This document shows, piece by piece, positions 15,198-23,389 of a DNA stretch of 35,125 nucleotides. Origin of the DNA: Fidelibacterota bacterium (lineage in GTDB: Bacteria; Fidelibacterota; Marinisomatia; SCGC-AAA003-L08; D37C17); contig PANV01000040.1 of assembly GCA_002707765.1 (NCBI GenBank), forward strand, positions 1 to 35,125, written 5' to 3'. A program made the position numbers and the translations under genes. Under the pieces are notes generated by a model. It saw only the letters and a program-made list of their open reading frames with translations. It made no database searches and had not been told where the DNA came from. Position 1 is the stretch's first letter. The number at the start of each line of letters is the position of its first letter.

Positions 15198-17103
15198 AAT
15201 TTTGTGGAAACCGTCTGCTCGGTATATAAAAGAATCAAACTTATTTAGATTTACACAAAATATTAATCATAAATATGGTCATAATTTTGATAGTTATGAT
15301 GATTTATATAAATGGTCTATAAGTGAACTAGAAAAATTCTGGGAAGAAGTTTCAATCTTTTCAAATATTAAATATTCTCAAAAATCTACAAATATCATTA
15401 AAAAAAATGAAAAAATTTGGAAAACAAAGTGGTTTTTAAATTCAAAGTTAAATTATGCTGAAAATCTCCTTAATAATAAAGATGATAATATTGCTATATA
15501 TTTTTTTGGCGAAAATAAAGTAAAAACTCAGATAACATTTAATGAACTTCACTCTGAAGTTGCTAAAGTTGCTTATTGTTTTAGGAACCTAGGAATTAGA
15601 AGAGGAGATAGGATAGCTGGTTTCATACCAAATATACCTGAAGCAATTATATCAATGCTTGCTGCAACTAGTATTGGTGCTATTTGGTCTTCCTGTTCTC
15701 CTGACTTTGGAACTGATGCGGTTCTTGATAGATTTAAGCAAATAAATCCTAAGATTATTATTGCTTCTGATGGATACTATTATAAAGGTAAAGAAATTAA
15801 TTATAATGATAAATTAAATAAAATAGTAAATTCTCTTTCTTCAATAGAAAATGTATTTATTGCAAATTATCTAAATAATGGACTATCTAATTGGTATAAG
15901 CTTATAGATAATGATTGTGATGAAATAAATTTTGAGCAAGTTGATTTTAACCACCCCCTTTACATAATGTATTCATCTGGAACAACAGGTAAGCCTAAAA
16001 GTATAGTTCATTCAGTAGGTGGTACTCTAATTCAACATAATAAGGAGCATCTTTTACATGTTAATTTGAAAAAAAATGATAAGATTTTTTACTATTCAAC
16101 TTGCGGTTGGATGATGTGGAATTGGCTAGTAAGCAGTTTAGCAGTTGGTGCTTCAATTGTTTTATATGATGGTAATCCATTTTATCCTCAAAATGATAGT
16201 TTGTTAAATAAATTAGATAAAATTGATATAAATGTTTTAGGAACTAGTGCAAAGTATATATCTGCATTAGAGTCATATAATGTTAATCCAGGAAAGTTCC
16301 CTTTTAAGTCATTGAAGTCAATATTATCAACAGGTTCAGTGCTTTCTTCAGATAATTTTAATTATATATATGATAAGTGGAGTGATAAAATTCAATTAAG
16401 TTCTATATCTGGTGGTACAGATATTATATCATGCTTCGCTTTGGGAAATCCTATTTTACCTGTAAGGAAAATGGAATTGCAATGTATTGGGTTAGGAATG
16501 AGTGTGAAAAGTTTTGATAAAGATGGGTTTCATCGATTAAATACAAAAGGTGAATTGGTTTGTGATGAACCTTTTCCATCAATGCCAATTGGGTTTTGGA
16601 ATGATTTTAAAAATGAAAAATTTATATCAACTTATTTTTCAGATTATAAAAATATTTGGAAACATGGAGATTATATCTCTATTAATGAAAATGGTGGCGT
16701 AATCATCTATGGAAGGTCTGATACTACATTGAATCCTGGAGGAGTTAGAATAGGAACTTCAGAAATTTATGAAATTGTTGAAAAAATAGATTTTATTGAT
16801 GATTCCCTAGCAGTAGGTAAATTATATGATGATGATGAGAGAATAATTTTGTTTGTTAAGTTGAAAAATAATATAGGTTTGAAAAATGATTTAATTGACA
16901 AAATAAATAAAGAAATAAGAAATAATTGTTCACCGAGACATGTACCATTTAAAATTTTACAAGTAAAAGATATTCCATACACAATTAATGGAAAAAAAAT
17001 AGAAATTGCTGTAAAGCAAATTATAAATGGTCAAGAAATTTCAAATAAGGATTCAATCGTAAACTTTTCTTGCTTAGAAGAATTTGAAAGTAAAAGATTA
17101 TGA
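15187..17103 (+). CDS. Acetoacetyl-CoA synthetase (acetoacetate-CoA ligase)
   Basis: A 638-residue AMP-forming acyl-CoA synthetase, the usual length of the acetoacetate-CoA ligase subgroup. The N-terminal ILWKPSARYIKESNLFRF block and WSISELEKFW are specific to that subgroup. The ATP-binding P-loop is MYSSGTTGKPKSIVHS (about residues 260-275). The CGWMMWNW motif, KHGDY and the hinge GRSDTTLNPGGVRIGTSEIY follow. The catalytic adenylating lysine should be Lys603 in PYTINGKK. It would activate the acetoacetate released at the end of tyrosine breakdown for entry into central metabolism, which fits its place after hmgA. It overlaps both neighbours (11 and 4 bases). Confidence 0.92.
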   Translation: MINKILWKPSARYIKESNLFRFTQNINHKYGHNFDSYDDLYKWSISELEKFWEEVSIFSNIKYSQKSTNIIKKNEKIWKTKWFLNSKLNYAENLLNNKDDNIAIYFFGENKVKTQITFNELHSEVAKVAYCFRNLGIRRGDRIAGFIPNIPEAIISMLAATSIGAIWSSCSPDFGTDAVLDRFKQINPKIIIASDGYYYKGKEINYNDKLNKIVNSLSSIENVFIANYLNNGLSNWYKLIDNDCDEINFEQVDFNHPLYIMYSSGTTGKPKSIVHSVGGTLIQHNKEHLLHVNLKKNDKIFYYSTCGWMMWNWLVSSLAVGASIVLYDGNPFYPQNDSLLNKLDKIDINVLGTSAKYISALESYNVNPGKFPFKSLKSILSTGSVLSSDNFNYIYDKWSDKIQLSSISGGTDIISCFALGNPILPVRKMELQCIGLGMSVKSFDKDGFHRLNTKGELVCDEPFPSMPIGFWNDFKNEKFISTYFSDYKNIWKHGDYISINENGGVIIYGRSDTTLNPGGVRIGTSEIYEIVEKIDFIDDSLAVGKLYDDDERIILFVKLKNNIGLKNDLIDKINKEIRNNCSPRHVPFKILQVKDIPYTINGKKIEIAVKQIINGQEISNKDSIVNFSCLEEFESKRL

Positions 17104-17984
17104 ATATGTTATTTAATGATATTTTAACCTTGATTAAAGTTAGAATTACAATTTTAGTAATTGTAACTGCATACTTAGGTTATTATCTAGGTCTCAGGTT
17201 TGTTGGATTACAAATGACAGAATTATCAAGCATAATTATTTTTTTTCATTTGATTATAGGCATTTCACTTACTTCAAGTTCATCAGCTATTCTTAATCAG
17301 TATTTAGAATCTGATCTTGATTTGAATATGAAAAGAACATTTGCCAGACCCTTACCTCAAAATAGAATTAATAAAAATTTTGCTCTTTTTTTAGGATTAG
17401 TTCTTGGTATTACCGGATGTCTTTATCTTTATTTTTTTATTAATCCTACAACATCACTAATCTCTTTTTTAACAATATTTAGTTATGTTTGTATCTACAC
17501 ACCGTCAAAGACGAGATCAAAATGGAATACAGTTATTGGTTCATTCCCAGGTGCATTACCACCAGTTGGAGGATGGACAGCTGCCACAGGAGAAATTAAT
17601 TCACCTGCATTAATCCTTTTTTTAATATTGTTTTGTTGGCAAATACCTCACTTTTTATCATTGGCAATAATATTTAAAGATGATTACAAGAATGCTGGAT
17701 TTAAAATGCTTCCTTCAATTAGTAAAAATTTAGATTCTACATTATTCCAAATTGTATTTTTTGTTATGGCTTTAATCGGATCATCTATTGGTATTTATTT
17801 ATTAAATCTTACTTCTTTTGTTTATATGTTTGGAGCAGTGATTTTAGGGATAGTTTTTTTAATCCATTCAGCAAATATTTTATTTGAGCAATCAAGTAGA
17901 AAAATTAAAAAACTTTTTATTTTTTCAATTATTTATTTGCCGTTATTAATGTTATTAATAATTTTTGATACTCTTTTTTTATGA
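17100..17984 (+). CDS. ctaB: Protoheme IX farnesyltransferase (heme O synthase)
   Basis: A 294-residue UbiA-superfamily membrane enzyme that attaches a farnesyl group to heme B to give heme O. The first Asp-rich site reads NQYLESDLDLNMKRTFARPLP with Asn66, Glu70, Asp72 and Asp74; Glu stands at one of the usual Asp positions. The heme-O-synthase-specific stretch YTPSKTRSKWNTVIGSFPGA and PPVGGW follows. About eight or nine hydrophobic spans are visible. It shares ATGA with the acetoacetyl-CoA synthetase stop and with ctaA, so heme O/A synthesis looks co-transcribed with tyrosine degradation. Confidence 0.94.
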   Translation: MNMLFNDILTLIKVRITILVIVTAYLGYYLGLRFVGLQMTELSSIIIFFHLIIGISLTSSSSAILNQYLESDLDLNMKRTFARPLPQNRINKNFALFLGLVLGITGCLYLYFFINPTTSLISFLTIFSYVCIYTPSKTRSKWNTVIGSFPGALPPVGGWTAATGEINSPALILFLILFCWQIPHFLSLAIIFKDDYKNAGFKMLPSISKNLDSTLFQIVFFVMALIGSSIGIYLLNLTSFVYMFGAVILGIVFLIHSANILFEQSSRKIKKLFIFSIIYLPLLMLLIIFDTLFL

Positions 17985-19006
17985 AAAAAAATAACTTACA
18001 TATAATTTTTTGGTTAAATACCTGTCTTATTTTAATTTTTATAATGATTTTAATTGGAGGGGCCACTCGTTTAACCCAATCTGGTTTATCAATGGTAGAT
18101 TGGAAGCCAGTTATGGGTATAATTCCACCAATAAGTGAAAATCAATGGATAGAATCATTCGAAGAATATAAAAAATTTCCTGAATATCAAAAAGTAAATA
18201 AATTTAGGCAAATGGATTTATCAGGATATAAAAAAATATTTTTTTGGGAATATTTACATAGGATTTTTGGAAGAATCATTGGCTTAGTATTCATTATTCC
18301 TTTTGCTTTATTTTTATATAGAAAGAAATTACCTGATAGGCTTATAAAACCAATATTATTTGCAATCTTTTTAGTGATTTTTCAGGGTATTTTGGGTTGG
18401 TTTATGGTCAAAAGTGGGTTAGTTAACAACCCTCATGTTAGTCATTACCGTTTATCAGCGCATTTGATTTCTGCATTTTTCTTATTTGGTTATACTTTCT
18501 GGATAAAACTTACCATCACTTCTGAAAAAGTAGATAAAATCAAAAATCATTTTCTTTCTAGGCATATTAATCTATTATTTATTTTATATTTAATTCAGGT
18601 TCTTTTTGGTGCATTTATTGCTGGAACAAAAGCTGGATTACTATGGAATACGTTTCCTCTAATGGAAGGTAAATTAATACCAGATGGTTTAATGGCGATT
18701 CAACCATTTTATATGAATTTTTTAGAAAATATGAAAACTTTTCAATTTTCACATAGATTTTTAGCATTAATTATAATGGTATATGCTGGTTGGTATTTTA
18801 TGAAAACACAAGGGGAATTTTATAATAAGTTTACTGGTATGCTCTTTATGGCTTTTATTATTCAGTTTTATCTAGGTATAATAACTTTGTTATTGAAAGT
18901 ACCTGTTGTTTTAGGTGTTGTTCATCAAGGTATGGCAGCATTAATTGTTTTGATTTTAGTTCAAATAAAATTTTCAATTACCCACGCTGAGACCATTAAT
19001 AGATAA
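17981..19006 (+). CDS. ctaA: Heme A synthase (COX15/CtaA family)
   Basis: A 341-residue, eight-span membrane enzyme that oxidises the C8 methyl of heme O to make heme A for the aa3 oxidase. It is of the long COX15-like type (GGATRLTQSGLSMVDWKPVMG, residues 27-46). Heme-binding histidines are visible as His93 (EYLHRIFGR), His155/His161 (HVSHYRLSAHL), His258 (FSHRFLAL) and His315 (VVHQGMAAL). The 3' end overlaps the converging cytochrome gene by 33 bases. It supplies the oxidase encoded at 30966-34971. Confidence 0.94.
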   Translation: MKKNNLHIIFWLNTCLILIFIMILIGGATRLTQSGLSMVDWKPVMGIIPPISENQWIESFEEYKKFPEYQKVNKFRQMDLSGYKKIFFWEYLHRIFGRIIGLVFIIPFALFLYRKKLPDRLIKPILFAIFLVIFQGILGWFMVKSGLVNNPHVSHYRLSAHLISAFFLFGYTFWIKLTITSEKVDKIKNHFLSRHINLLFILYLIQVLFGAFIAGTKAGLLWNTFPLMEGKLIPDGLMAIQPFYMNFLENMKTFQFSHRFLALIIMVYAGWYFMKTQGEFYNKFTGMLFMAFIIQFYLGIITLLLKVPVVLGVVHQGMAALIVLILVQIKFSITHAETINR

Positions 19007-19357
19007 AATATATTCAATAGCATCTAATAAATCTTCATCTGAACAATCAATACATCCACCTTTGTAAGGCATTGGTCCTTTTTCACCCATATAACCATTG
19101 TAAACGTTGGAGTAAATTTCAATTTTATTCTTTTTAGATATTACCCTTGACCATGAAAGACTATCATTAAGCATAATGGAACCTCCACTACCATAAAGAT
19201 GGCACGTGATACATGCCTTATTGAAGACTTTTCTTCCGTTTTTTAAATCAGCGGAGTAGCTATTAACAAATGAAAAGTTTTCTTTTGTATCATCTTGATT
19301 ATTTTTACTGCAACTCAACACTAAAATGAATATTAAAAAAAATAGCTTTTTTATCAT
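18974..19357 (-). CDS. Cytochrome c5-like monoheme lipoprotein
   Basis: A 127-residue exported lipoprotein. The signal peptide ends in the lipobox VLSC (lipidated Cys16), then comes a short linker and one c-type heme domain. The heme site is CITCH (Cys49, Cys52, His53). The axial methionine is most likely Met97 in GPMPYKGG. Cys102 and Cys105 (CIDC) just after it match the disulfide of cytochrome c5. A periplasmic electron carrier is the natural role, possibly between the bc complex and oxidase nearby (inference). The last 11 codons and stop overlap the end of ctaA on the other strand. The start overlaps the oxygenase stop by 4 bases, so the two are one transcription unit. Confidence 0.85.
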   Translation of the reverse strand: MIKKLFFLIFILVLSCSKNNQDDTKENFSFVNSYSADLKNGRKVFNKACITCHLYGSGGSIMLNDSLSWSRVISKKNKIEIYSNVYNGYMGEKGPMPYKGGCIDCSDEDLLDAIEYILSINGLSVGN

Positions 19358-20190
19358 TTAAGTCCAATTTCTTGTAATCTTTTAAACAAATATTCATCAG
19401 CAGTATATTTTTTTGATAAAACAACATCTCCTCTAGGATGAAAAAATAATGGAATAGAAAACCTGGAAACATTTTTTTTAATTTCTGGATTTATTACACG
19501 ATGGATAGTCGATGGAAAATAGCCATTTGAACATTCTTTTAACATATCTCCAGTATTAATTACAATTTGTCCTTTTTTAGATTTAATGTCAACCCAATTT
19601 TTATTTTTATCCATAACTTGTAGTCCAGGTTGTGAACCTGATATTAATAAAGTAATTAGATTTATATCTGTGTGTGCAGCTGCTCTTATTTCATCTGGGT
19701 GGTCTGAATCTCTTAGAGGCGGATAATGAATAACTCTCATAAGATTTTGATCACTACTTTTTGACATTTTATGAAGAGGTTCACTGTAATGTTTTCTTAT
19801 TTCATTAGGCGAAAAAGTATCTAATGCTTTAAGAAGAATATTACCAAATTTTGTTATTCCTTCAAAGAGCACTAAACTCTTTTTACTTATGAAGTCAGGA
19901 TATCTACCCCACAAAGGATAAATATGGTAAAATTCTTTTAAGTCTTTTTTCTCACTATCATTTGCATTTTCAGATTTAAATGGGAAATACCCATCTTGTT
20001 TATCATAATCAAATAAGTAGTCATACTTTTTATCAGATTTAAAGAAAATAGACCAATCATCGTAAACTTTATTAATTAAGTTTTGGTCAATTGGATGGTC
20101 ATTAATGACTGCAAAGCCAGTATTATGTAATGAGTGAACAAATTTTTCTCTAAAATGCTTGTCATTATAATTTATTGTAAGTGTATCCAT
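19354..20190 (-). CDS. Isopenicillin-N-synthase-like Fe(II)/2-oxoglutarate oxygenase
   Basis: A 278-residue non-heme iron oxygenase. The N-terminal DIOX_N-like part (about residues 5-110) has FAVINDHPID. The double-stranded beta-helix core carries the iron triad His173 and Asp175 (HTDINLITLL) and His230 (IHRV). Arg243 and Ser245 (RFS) would bind the 2-oxoglutarate carboxylate. NTGDMLKECSNG is the usual GD.L...SNG block. The substrate cannot be told from sequence; relatives hydroxylate or desaturate amino acids, hormones or peptides. It is co-encoded with a cytochrome c lipoprotein and diverges from the bc operon. No leader peptide, so it is cytosolic. Confidence 0.85.
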   Translation of the reverse strand: MDTLTINYNDKHFREKFVHSLHNTGFAVINDHPIDQNLINKVYDDWSIFFKSDKKYDYLFDYDKQDGYFPFKSENANDSEKKDLKEFYHIYPLWGRYPDFISKKSLVLFEGITKFGNILLKALDTFSPNEIRKHYSEPLHKMSKSSDQNLMRVIHYPPLRDSDHPDEIRAAAHTDINLITLLISGSQPGLQVMDKNKNWVDIKSKKGQIVINTGDMLKECSNGYFPSTIHRVINPEIKKNVSRFSIPLFFHPRGDVVLSKKYTADEYLFKRLQEIGLK

Positions 20191-20278
20191 AATCTATCTA
20201 AATTTAAATATTAATTTCATTTATAATAAAGAATATTCTTTGCTAAATCGAACAATTGCCATACTAATTTGTACTCTA

Positions 20279-20306
20279 TTGACTATCGCATACTTTGTGG
20301 TAGTAT
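20279..20306 (+). promoter_or_regulatory. Probable promoter of the bc-complex operon
   Basis: TTGACT (20279-20284) and TAGTAT (20301-20306) are separated by 16 bases, the best sigma-70-like pair in the 130-base divergent gap 20191-20320. Transcription would begin near 20313, leaving a leader of only about 8 bases before the ATG at 20321, with no Shine-Dalgarno. The first gene may therefore be translated from a nearly leaderless mRNA. Confidence 0.4.
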
Positions 20307-20320
20307 TTGTATATTTTTAA

Positions 20321-20674
20321 ATGAGAAAAAAAACTCATTCACATCCATGTATTTTTTTAAAAATTATTAAAAAAAATAATTCTGAAGTTACAGTTGAATA
20401 TATTGATAATGAGTTTGACGAATTTTTTGAAAGAAAAGTTAAACAACGTAAAATTAAATTACCTGAAGATTTTGATAATTTATATGATGATTTTAACCAA
20501 ATTATTAATAAATTAAATAAGCAGGAATTGATTAAAACTAACAATTATCTCAAAACGCAAAATAAGGTTTTAAGATATCATAAAAAAAACAATAATTTAG
20601 ATTCAATTAGAGTTGTTGAAGAAAGTATAAAGCTAGTTGAATCATTTCGAGCAAAACTAAATAATGAATTTTGA
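20321..20674 (+). CDS. Hypothetical basic/coiled protein, first ORF of bc operon
   Basis: A 117-residue protein that I do not recognise. It has no signal peptide or membrane span. The first half (about residues 8-50) is predicted strand-rich: FLKIIKKNNSEVTVEYID, then an FDEFFERKVKQRKIKLP segment that looks like a small beta domain. The second half (about 50-117) is a long charged helix or coiled coil with many Lys, Asn and Glu. A His-Ser-His-Pro-Cys cluster lies at residues 6-10. Its stop is overlapped by 11 bases with the next small membrane ORF, which is coupled to two more genes, so it is probably real and part of the bc-complex operon. A cytosolic assembly or regulatory role is possible but unproven. 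Confidence 0.6.
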   Translation: MRKKTHSHPCIFLKIIKKNNSEVTVEYIDNEFDEFFERKVKQRKIKLPEDFDNLYDDFNQIINKLNKQELIKTNNYLKTQNKVLRYHKKNNNLDSIRVVEESIKLVESFRAKLNNEF

Positions 20675-20810
20675 ATGGTTGACACTAATTTGGCTTATGG
20701 AAAACTTAAATTGGATAATATTATTTTTATCCATAAGTATTGTAATATTATTTTTGTTTCCTGTTTTGCTGGGATATGATCTATATGATAAGGAAACTAA
20801 AGATAAGTGA
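20664..20810 (+). CDS. Small single-span membrane protein (48 aa)
   Basis: Too short for standard gene calling. Translation from ATG 20664 gives 48 residues: an amphipathic start (MNFEWLTLIWLMENL), one strong transmembrane helix (about residues 16-37, WIILFLSIVILFLFPVLLG), and a charged cytosol-like tail YDLYDKETKDK. It overlaps the ORF before it by 11 bases and the ORF after it by GTGA, which argues for a translated, coupled gene. Small single-helix subunits are common accessory parts of respiratory complexes. I infer a small subunit or assembly factor of the bc complex; no family is recognised. Confidence 0.6.
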   Translation: MNFEWLTLIWLMENLNWIILFLSISIVILFLFPVLLGYDLYDKETKDK

Positions 20811-20950
20811 AGTCAAATTTAATTTTACTATTATCTTTATTAGGGTTTACATTTCTTTTTTTTGTCAAAGAAATAATAGATCTTAAAAAGGAAGTAAGAA
20901 AGTTAAATAAAATAGTTAGCCATTTACTTAAAAAAAAGAGTAATAAATGA
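20807..20950 (+). CDS. Small membrane protein with coiled tail (47 aa, GTG start)
   Basis: A 47-residue ORF starting at GTG 20807, which overlaps the previous stop as GTGA. It ends in TGA inside the ATG of the HEAT-repeat gene (ATGA). One N-terminal transmembrane helix (about residues 4-19) is followed by a basic amphipathic helix (EIIDLKKEVRKLNKIVSHLL) with heptad-like leucine/isoleucine spacing. The layout resembles CcmD-type small heme-export proteins, but no ccm genes are near and I do not claim homology. Exact start/stop coupling on both sides is the main evidence that it is real. Confidence 0.6.
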   Translation: MKSNLILLLSLLGFTFLFFVKEIIDLKKEVRKLNKIVSHLLKKKSNK

Positions 20951-21792
20951 GTGAAAATTTAAAAGATAATAATATAAATGAGAATCCAAGTAGAGTCTAT
21001 GCCCTATTTTATTCTTTTTTTCTTATTCCATTTATGATAGCCATTTTTGGAGCTTTATTCTTCTTTATGTTCCAATTTTTGACATATGAAAAAAGTACTC
21101 CAATTGACTTGTTAGAAAATATACAATCTGGTTCTTCAACCAAAAGATGGCAATCAGCATTTGAATTATCTAACATGCTTGATAAGTCTGAGGTTATTAA
21201 TAAAGAACTTTTTAATAACAAGATGATTTTTCTTTATGAAAAATCAAAATATGATGATTCAAGAGTCAGAACTTATTTAGCTCTGGCAATGGGAAAGACT
21301 AAAGATTATTCTTTTGGTCCCTATTTGTTAGAAGGATTGAATGAAGATGAAGATTTAACTAATCGAATAGCTGCAATTCAGTCATTAGGAATGTTGCAAT
21401 ATAAAGAAAGCTGTTCAACTCTAGAATTGATAATTAAGAATTCGATTCATGATTCTGAAAAACTTGCTGCAATCATATCATTAGGAGTTATTGGTGATTC
21501 GAAATACAAGCAAATATTAATTGATATGCTAGATTACGAAGAACCTAATATAAGGTGGGATTCAGCAATTGCTCTTGCAAAAATGAACGATGATTCAGGA
21601 ATTAGTATTATTATTAATCTCTTAGATAGGGATTATTACAGTTTATTTCCATCCAAGGCCAATGGGACTGGAGTAAATGTAGATGAAGTAGATAATTCTA
21701 TCTACATCGCTATTGCAGTAACTCAAAAATTAGTAGATGATAGATTCAAAGAAAAGTTGACTTTTTTATCAAAAAATGATAAAAGTATATAA
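20947..21792 (+). CDS. Membrane-anchored HEAT-repeat protein
   Basis: A 281-residue protein with one strong membrane helix (about residues 18-47, around FFLIPFMIAIFGALFFFMF), then a helical-repeat domain. At least four HEAT/PBS-lyase-like repeats are visible: around SSTKRWQSAFELSNML (about 62-80), VRTYLALAMGKTKD (about 106-119), RIAAIQSLGMLQYKES (about 141-156), KLAAIISLGVIGDSKY (about 173-188) and RWDSAIALAKMNDDSG (about 203-218). Such repeats are protein-binding scaffolds. Immediate linkage to Rieske and cytochrome b genes suggests a scaffold or assembly factor for the bc complex (inference). The side of the membrane is uncertain. Coupled by ATGA to the 47-residue ORF. Confidence 0.75.
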   Translation: MSENLKDNNINENPSRVYALFYSFFLIPFMIAIFGALFFFMFQFLTYEKSTPIDLLENIQSGSSTKRWQSAFELSNMLDKSEVINKELFNNKMIFLYEKSKYDDSRVRTYLALAMGKTKDYSFGPYLLEGLNEDEDLTNRIAAIQSLGMLQYKESCSTLELIIKNSIHDSEKLAAIISLGVIGDSKYKQILIDMLDYEEPNIRWDSAIALAKMNDDSGISIIINLLDRDYYSLFPSKANGTGVNVDEVDNSIYIAIAVTQKLVDDRFKEKLTFLSKNDKSI

Positions 21793-21821
21793 ATTAGAGA
21801 ATTTGCATTGAAAACACTTAC

Positions 21822-21840
21822 TAATTATTATAAATAATTA
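21822..21840. repeat. Perfect AT palindrome between HEAT-repeat gene and Rieske gene
   Basis: TAATTATT (21822-21829) and AATAATTA (21833-21840) form a perfect 8-base inverted repeat with a 3-base centre. It lies in the 106-base gap 21793-21898, which otherwise holds nothing recognisable. It could be an operator or a weak mRNA hairpin, but pure AT composition makes chance likely. Confidence 0.3.
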
Positions 21841-21898
21841 TTAAATTTCAATAGTTGATTTTTTGTTAAAATTTAATTTACGGTAAAAAAATAAATAA

Positions 21899-22573
21899 AT
21901 GAAACTTACAAAAGAAGAGAAACAATCTCTGATTCAAGCAAAAAGTGAAACAGACTGGTACTCTATTTGCGATGAAATCAAATCAAAGAGAAATGGTATT
22001 TATCCAAATTATTTAGCTAGAGAAATTTTAGAAATATTCAATAATAAATTTCCTGTTGATAAATATAAAGACTTATCTTTTGGTCAAATAATTAATAGGA
22101 AGTCCTTTCTAAATTGGTTAACACTTGGATGGTTAGCATTTGCTGGAGCGACAGGAGGTTTTTTTACTGTGATAATAAGATTTCTGTTTCCAAATGTTTT
22201 ATTTGAGCCGCCCCAAAGCTTTAAAATAGGTTTTCCAAATGACTTTGAAGCTGGTAAAGTTGACCTAAGATTTAAAAAATCTCATAATGTTTGGATTGTA
22301 AGGGATGATGAAAAAATTATTGCCTTGTCAACTGTCTGTACTCATTTAGGGTGTACTCCTAACTGGTTGGAAGCAGATAGGAAGTTTAAATGTCCATGCC
22401 ATGGTAGTGGATTTCGTTCATCAGGCATGCATTTTGAAGGTCCGGCTCCAAGGCCACTAGAAAGATATAGAATTGTTTTATCTAATGATGGTCAAATTTT
22501 AGTTGATAAAACAAAGAAATTTAATTATGAAAAAGGTGAATGGAATAGATCAGAATCATTTTTGAAAGTTTAG
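21899..22573 (+). CDS. Rieske iron-sulfur protein of a bc-type complex
   Basis: A 224-residue Rieske protein that takes the first electron from quinol. An N-terminal cytosolic region of about 68 residues precedes a single membrane helix (about 71-96), and the [2Fe-2S] domain lies outside. Ligands are Cys147 and His149 (CTHLGC) and Cys165 and His168 (CPCHGSG); Cys152 and Cys167 would form the stabilising disulfide. The GPAPRPLERY segment after the second motif is the Pro loop. The N-terminal extension is longer than in mitochondrial or cyanobacterial proteins and contains EILEIFNNKFP, which may pack against a partner. First of the four core electron-transfer genes. Confidence 0.93.
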   Translation: MKLTKEEKQSLIQAKSETDWYSICDEIKSKRNGIYPNYLAREILEIFNNKFPVDKYKDLSFGQIINRKSFLNWLTLGWLAFAGATGGFFTVIIRFLFPNVLFEPPQSFKIGFPNDFEAGKVDLRFKKSHNVWIVRDDEKIIALSTVCTHLGCTPNWLEADRKFKCPCHGSGFRSSGMHFEGPAPRPLERYRIVLSNDGQILVDKTKKFNYEKGEWNRSESFLKV

Positions 22574-22591
22574 TGAATTCAAAGGAAAAAT

Positions 22592-23386
22592 ATGCCAGAA
22601 GATAAGAAAAAAGAATCATTATTAGAAAAAGTAGGGAATTCTCCTGTTTGGAAATCTATTTTTAGATCAGGAGTTCCAAGAACTAGAAGGCAAAGAATGT
22701 ATGCTGTTTTAGGAAATGTTTTTTTACATTTACATCCAGCGCGTTTACCCAGACATGCAGTAAAGGTTGGCTACACATGGTGTATGGGTGGATTATCCTT
22801 CTTTTTATTTGTAGTTCTTACAATTACGGGAATTTTATTAATGTTTTATTATAGGCCTACTGTAGAATATGCATTTACTGATATCATAGATTTAGGTGAA
22901 CAAGTTCCATTAGGTATAATGAGGGAAATTCATAGATGGGGTGCGCATTGTATGGTTCTGACAACATGGCTCCATATGCTCAGAGTTTTTATGACTGGAT
23001 CTTATAAACCTCCAAGGGAATTTAATTGGGCTGTTGGTGTAATTTTAATGACTCTTACTCTTTTATTAAGTTTTACAGGTTATCTTCTCCCATGGGATCA
23101 ATTAGCAATTTGGGCTGTTACTGTTGGAACTAATATGGCTAGAGCAACACCTTTTTTAGGTTCTGAAGGCCCAGGTGCTTCTTTACTTGCTATTGGAGAT
23201 ATTAATTTAATTCATTCAGCTTCTGATGTAAGGTTTGCATTATTAGCTGGAAGGTTTGTAGGCGAAGCAACTTTATTAAGATTTTATGTTCTTCACTGTA
23301 TTGCTGTTCCGTTTATAGCGATGATTTTCATGGCAGTTCATTTTTGGAGAATTAGAAAAGATGGGGGAATCTCAGGGCCTTTATAA
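22592..23386 (+). CDS. Cytochrome b, N-terminal (b6-like) subunit
   Basis: A 264-residue, four-helix subunit with both b hemes. Ligand histidines are His114 and His128 (spacing 14, b6-like) in helix B, and His235 and His250 in helix D. The helix B block IHRWGAHCMVL and RVFMTGSYKPPREFNW are typical. A basic N-terminal extension of about 50 residues precedes the first span. Length and 14-residue spacing place it with split, b6-type cytochromes rather than one-piece mitochondrial cytochrome b. The second half is the next gene, 3 bases after the stop. Confidence 0.94.
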   Translation: MPEDKKKESLLEKVGNSPVWKSIFRSGVPRTRRQRMYAVLGNVFLHLHPARLPRHAVKVGYTWCMGGLSFFLFVVLTITGILLMFYYRPTVEYAFTDIIDLGEQVPLGIMREIHRWGAHCMVLTTWLHMLRVFMTGSYKPPREFNWAVGVILMTLTLLLSFTGYLLPWDQLAIWAVTVGTNMARATPFLGSEGPGASLLAIGDINLIHSASDVRFALLAGRFVGEATLLRFYVLHCIAVPFIAMIFMAVHFWRIRKDGGISGPL

Positions 23387-23389
23387 AAT

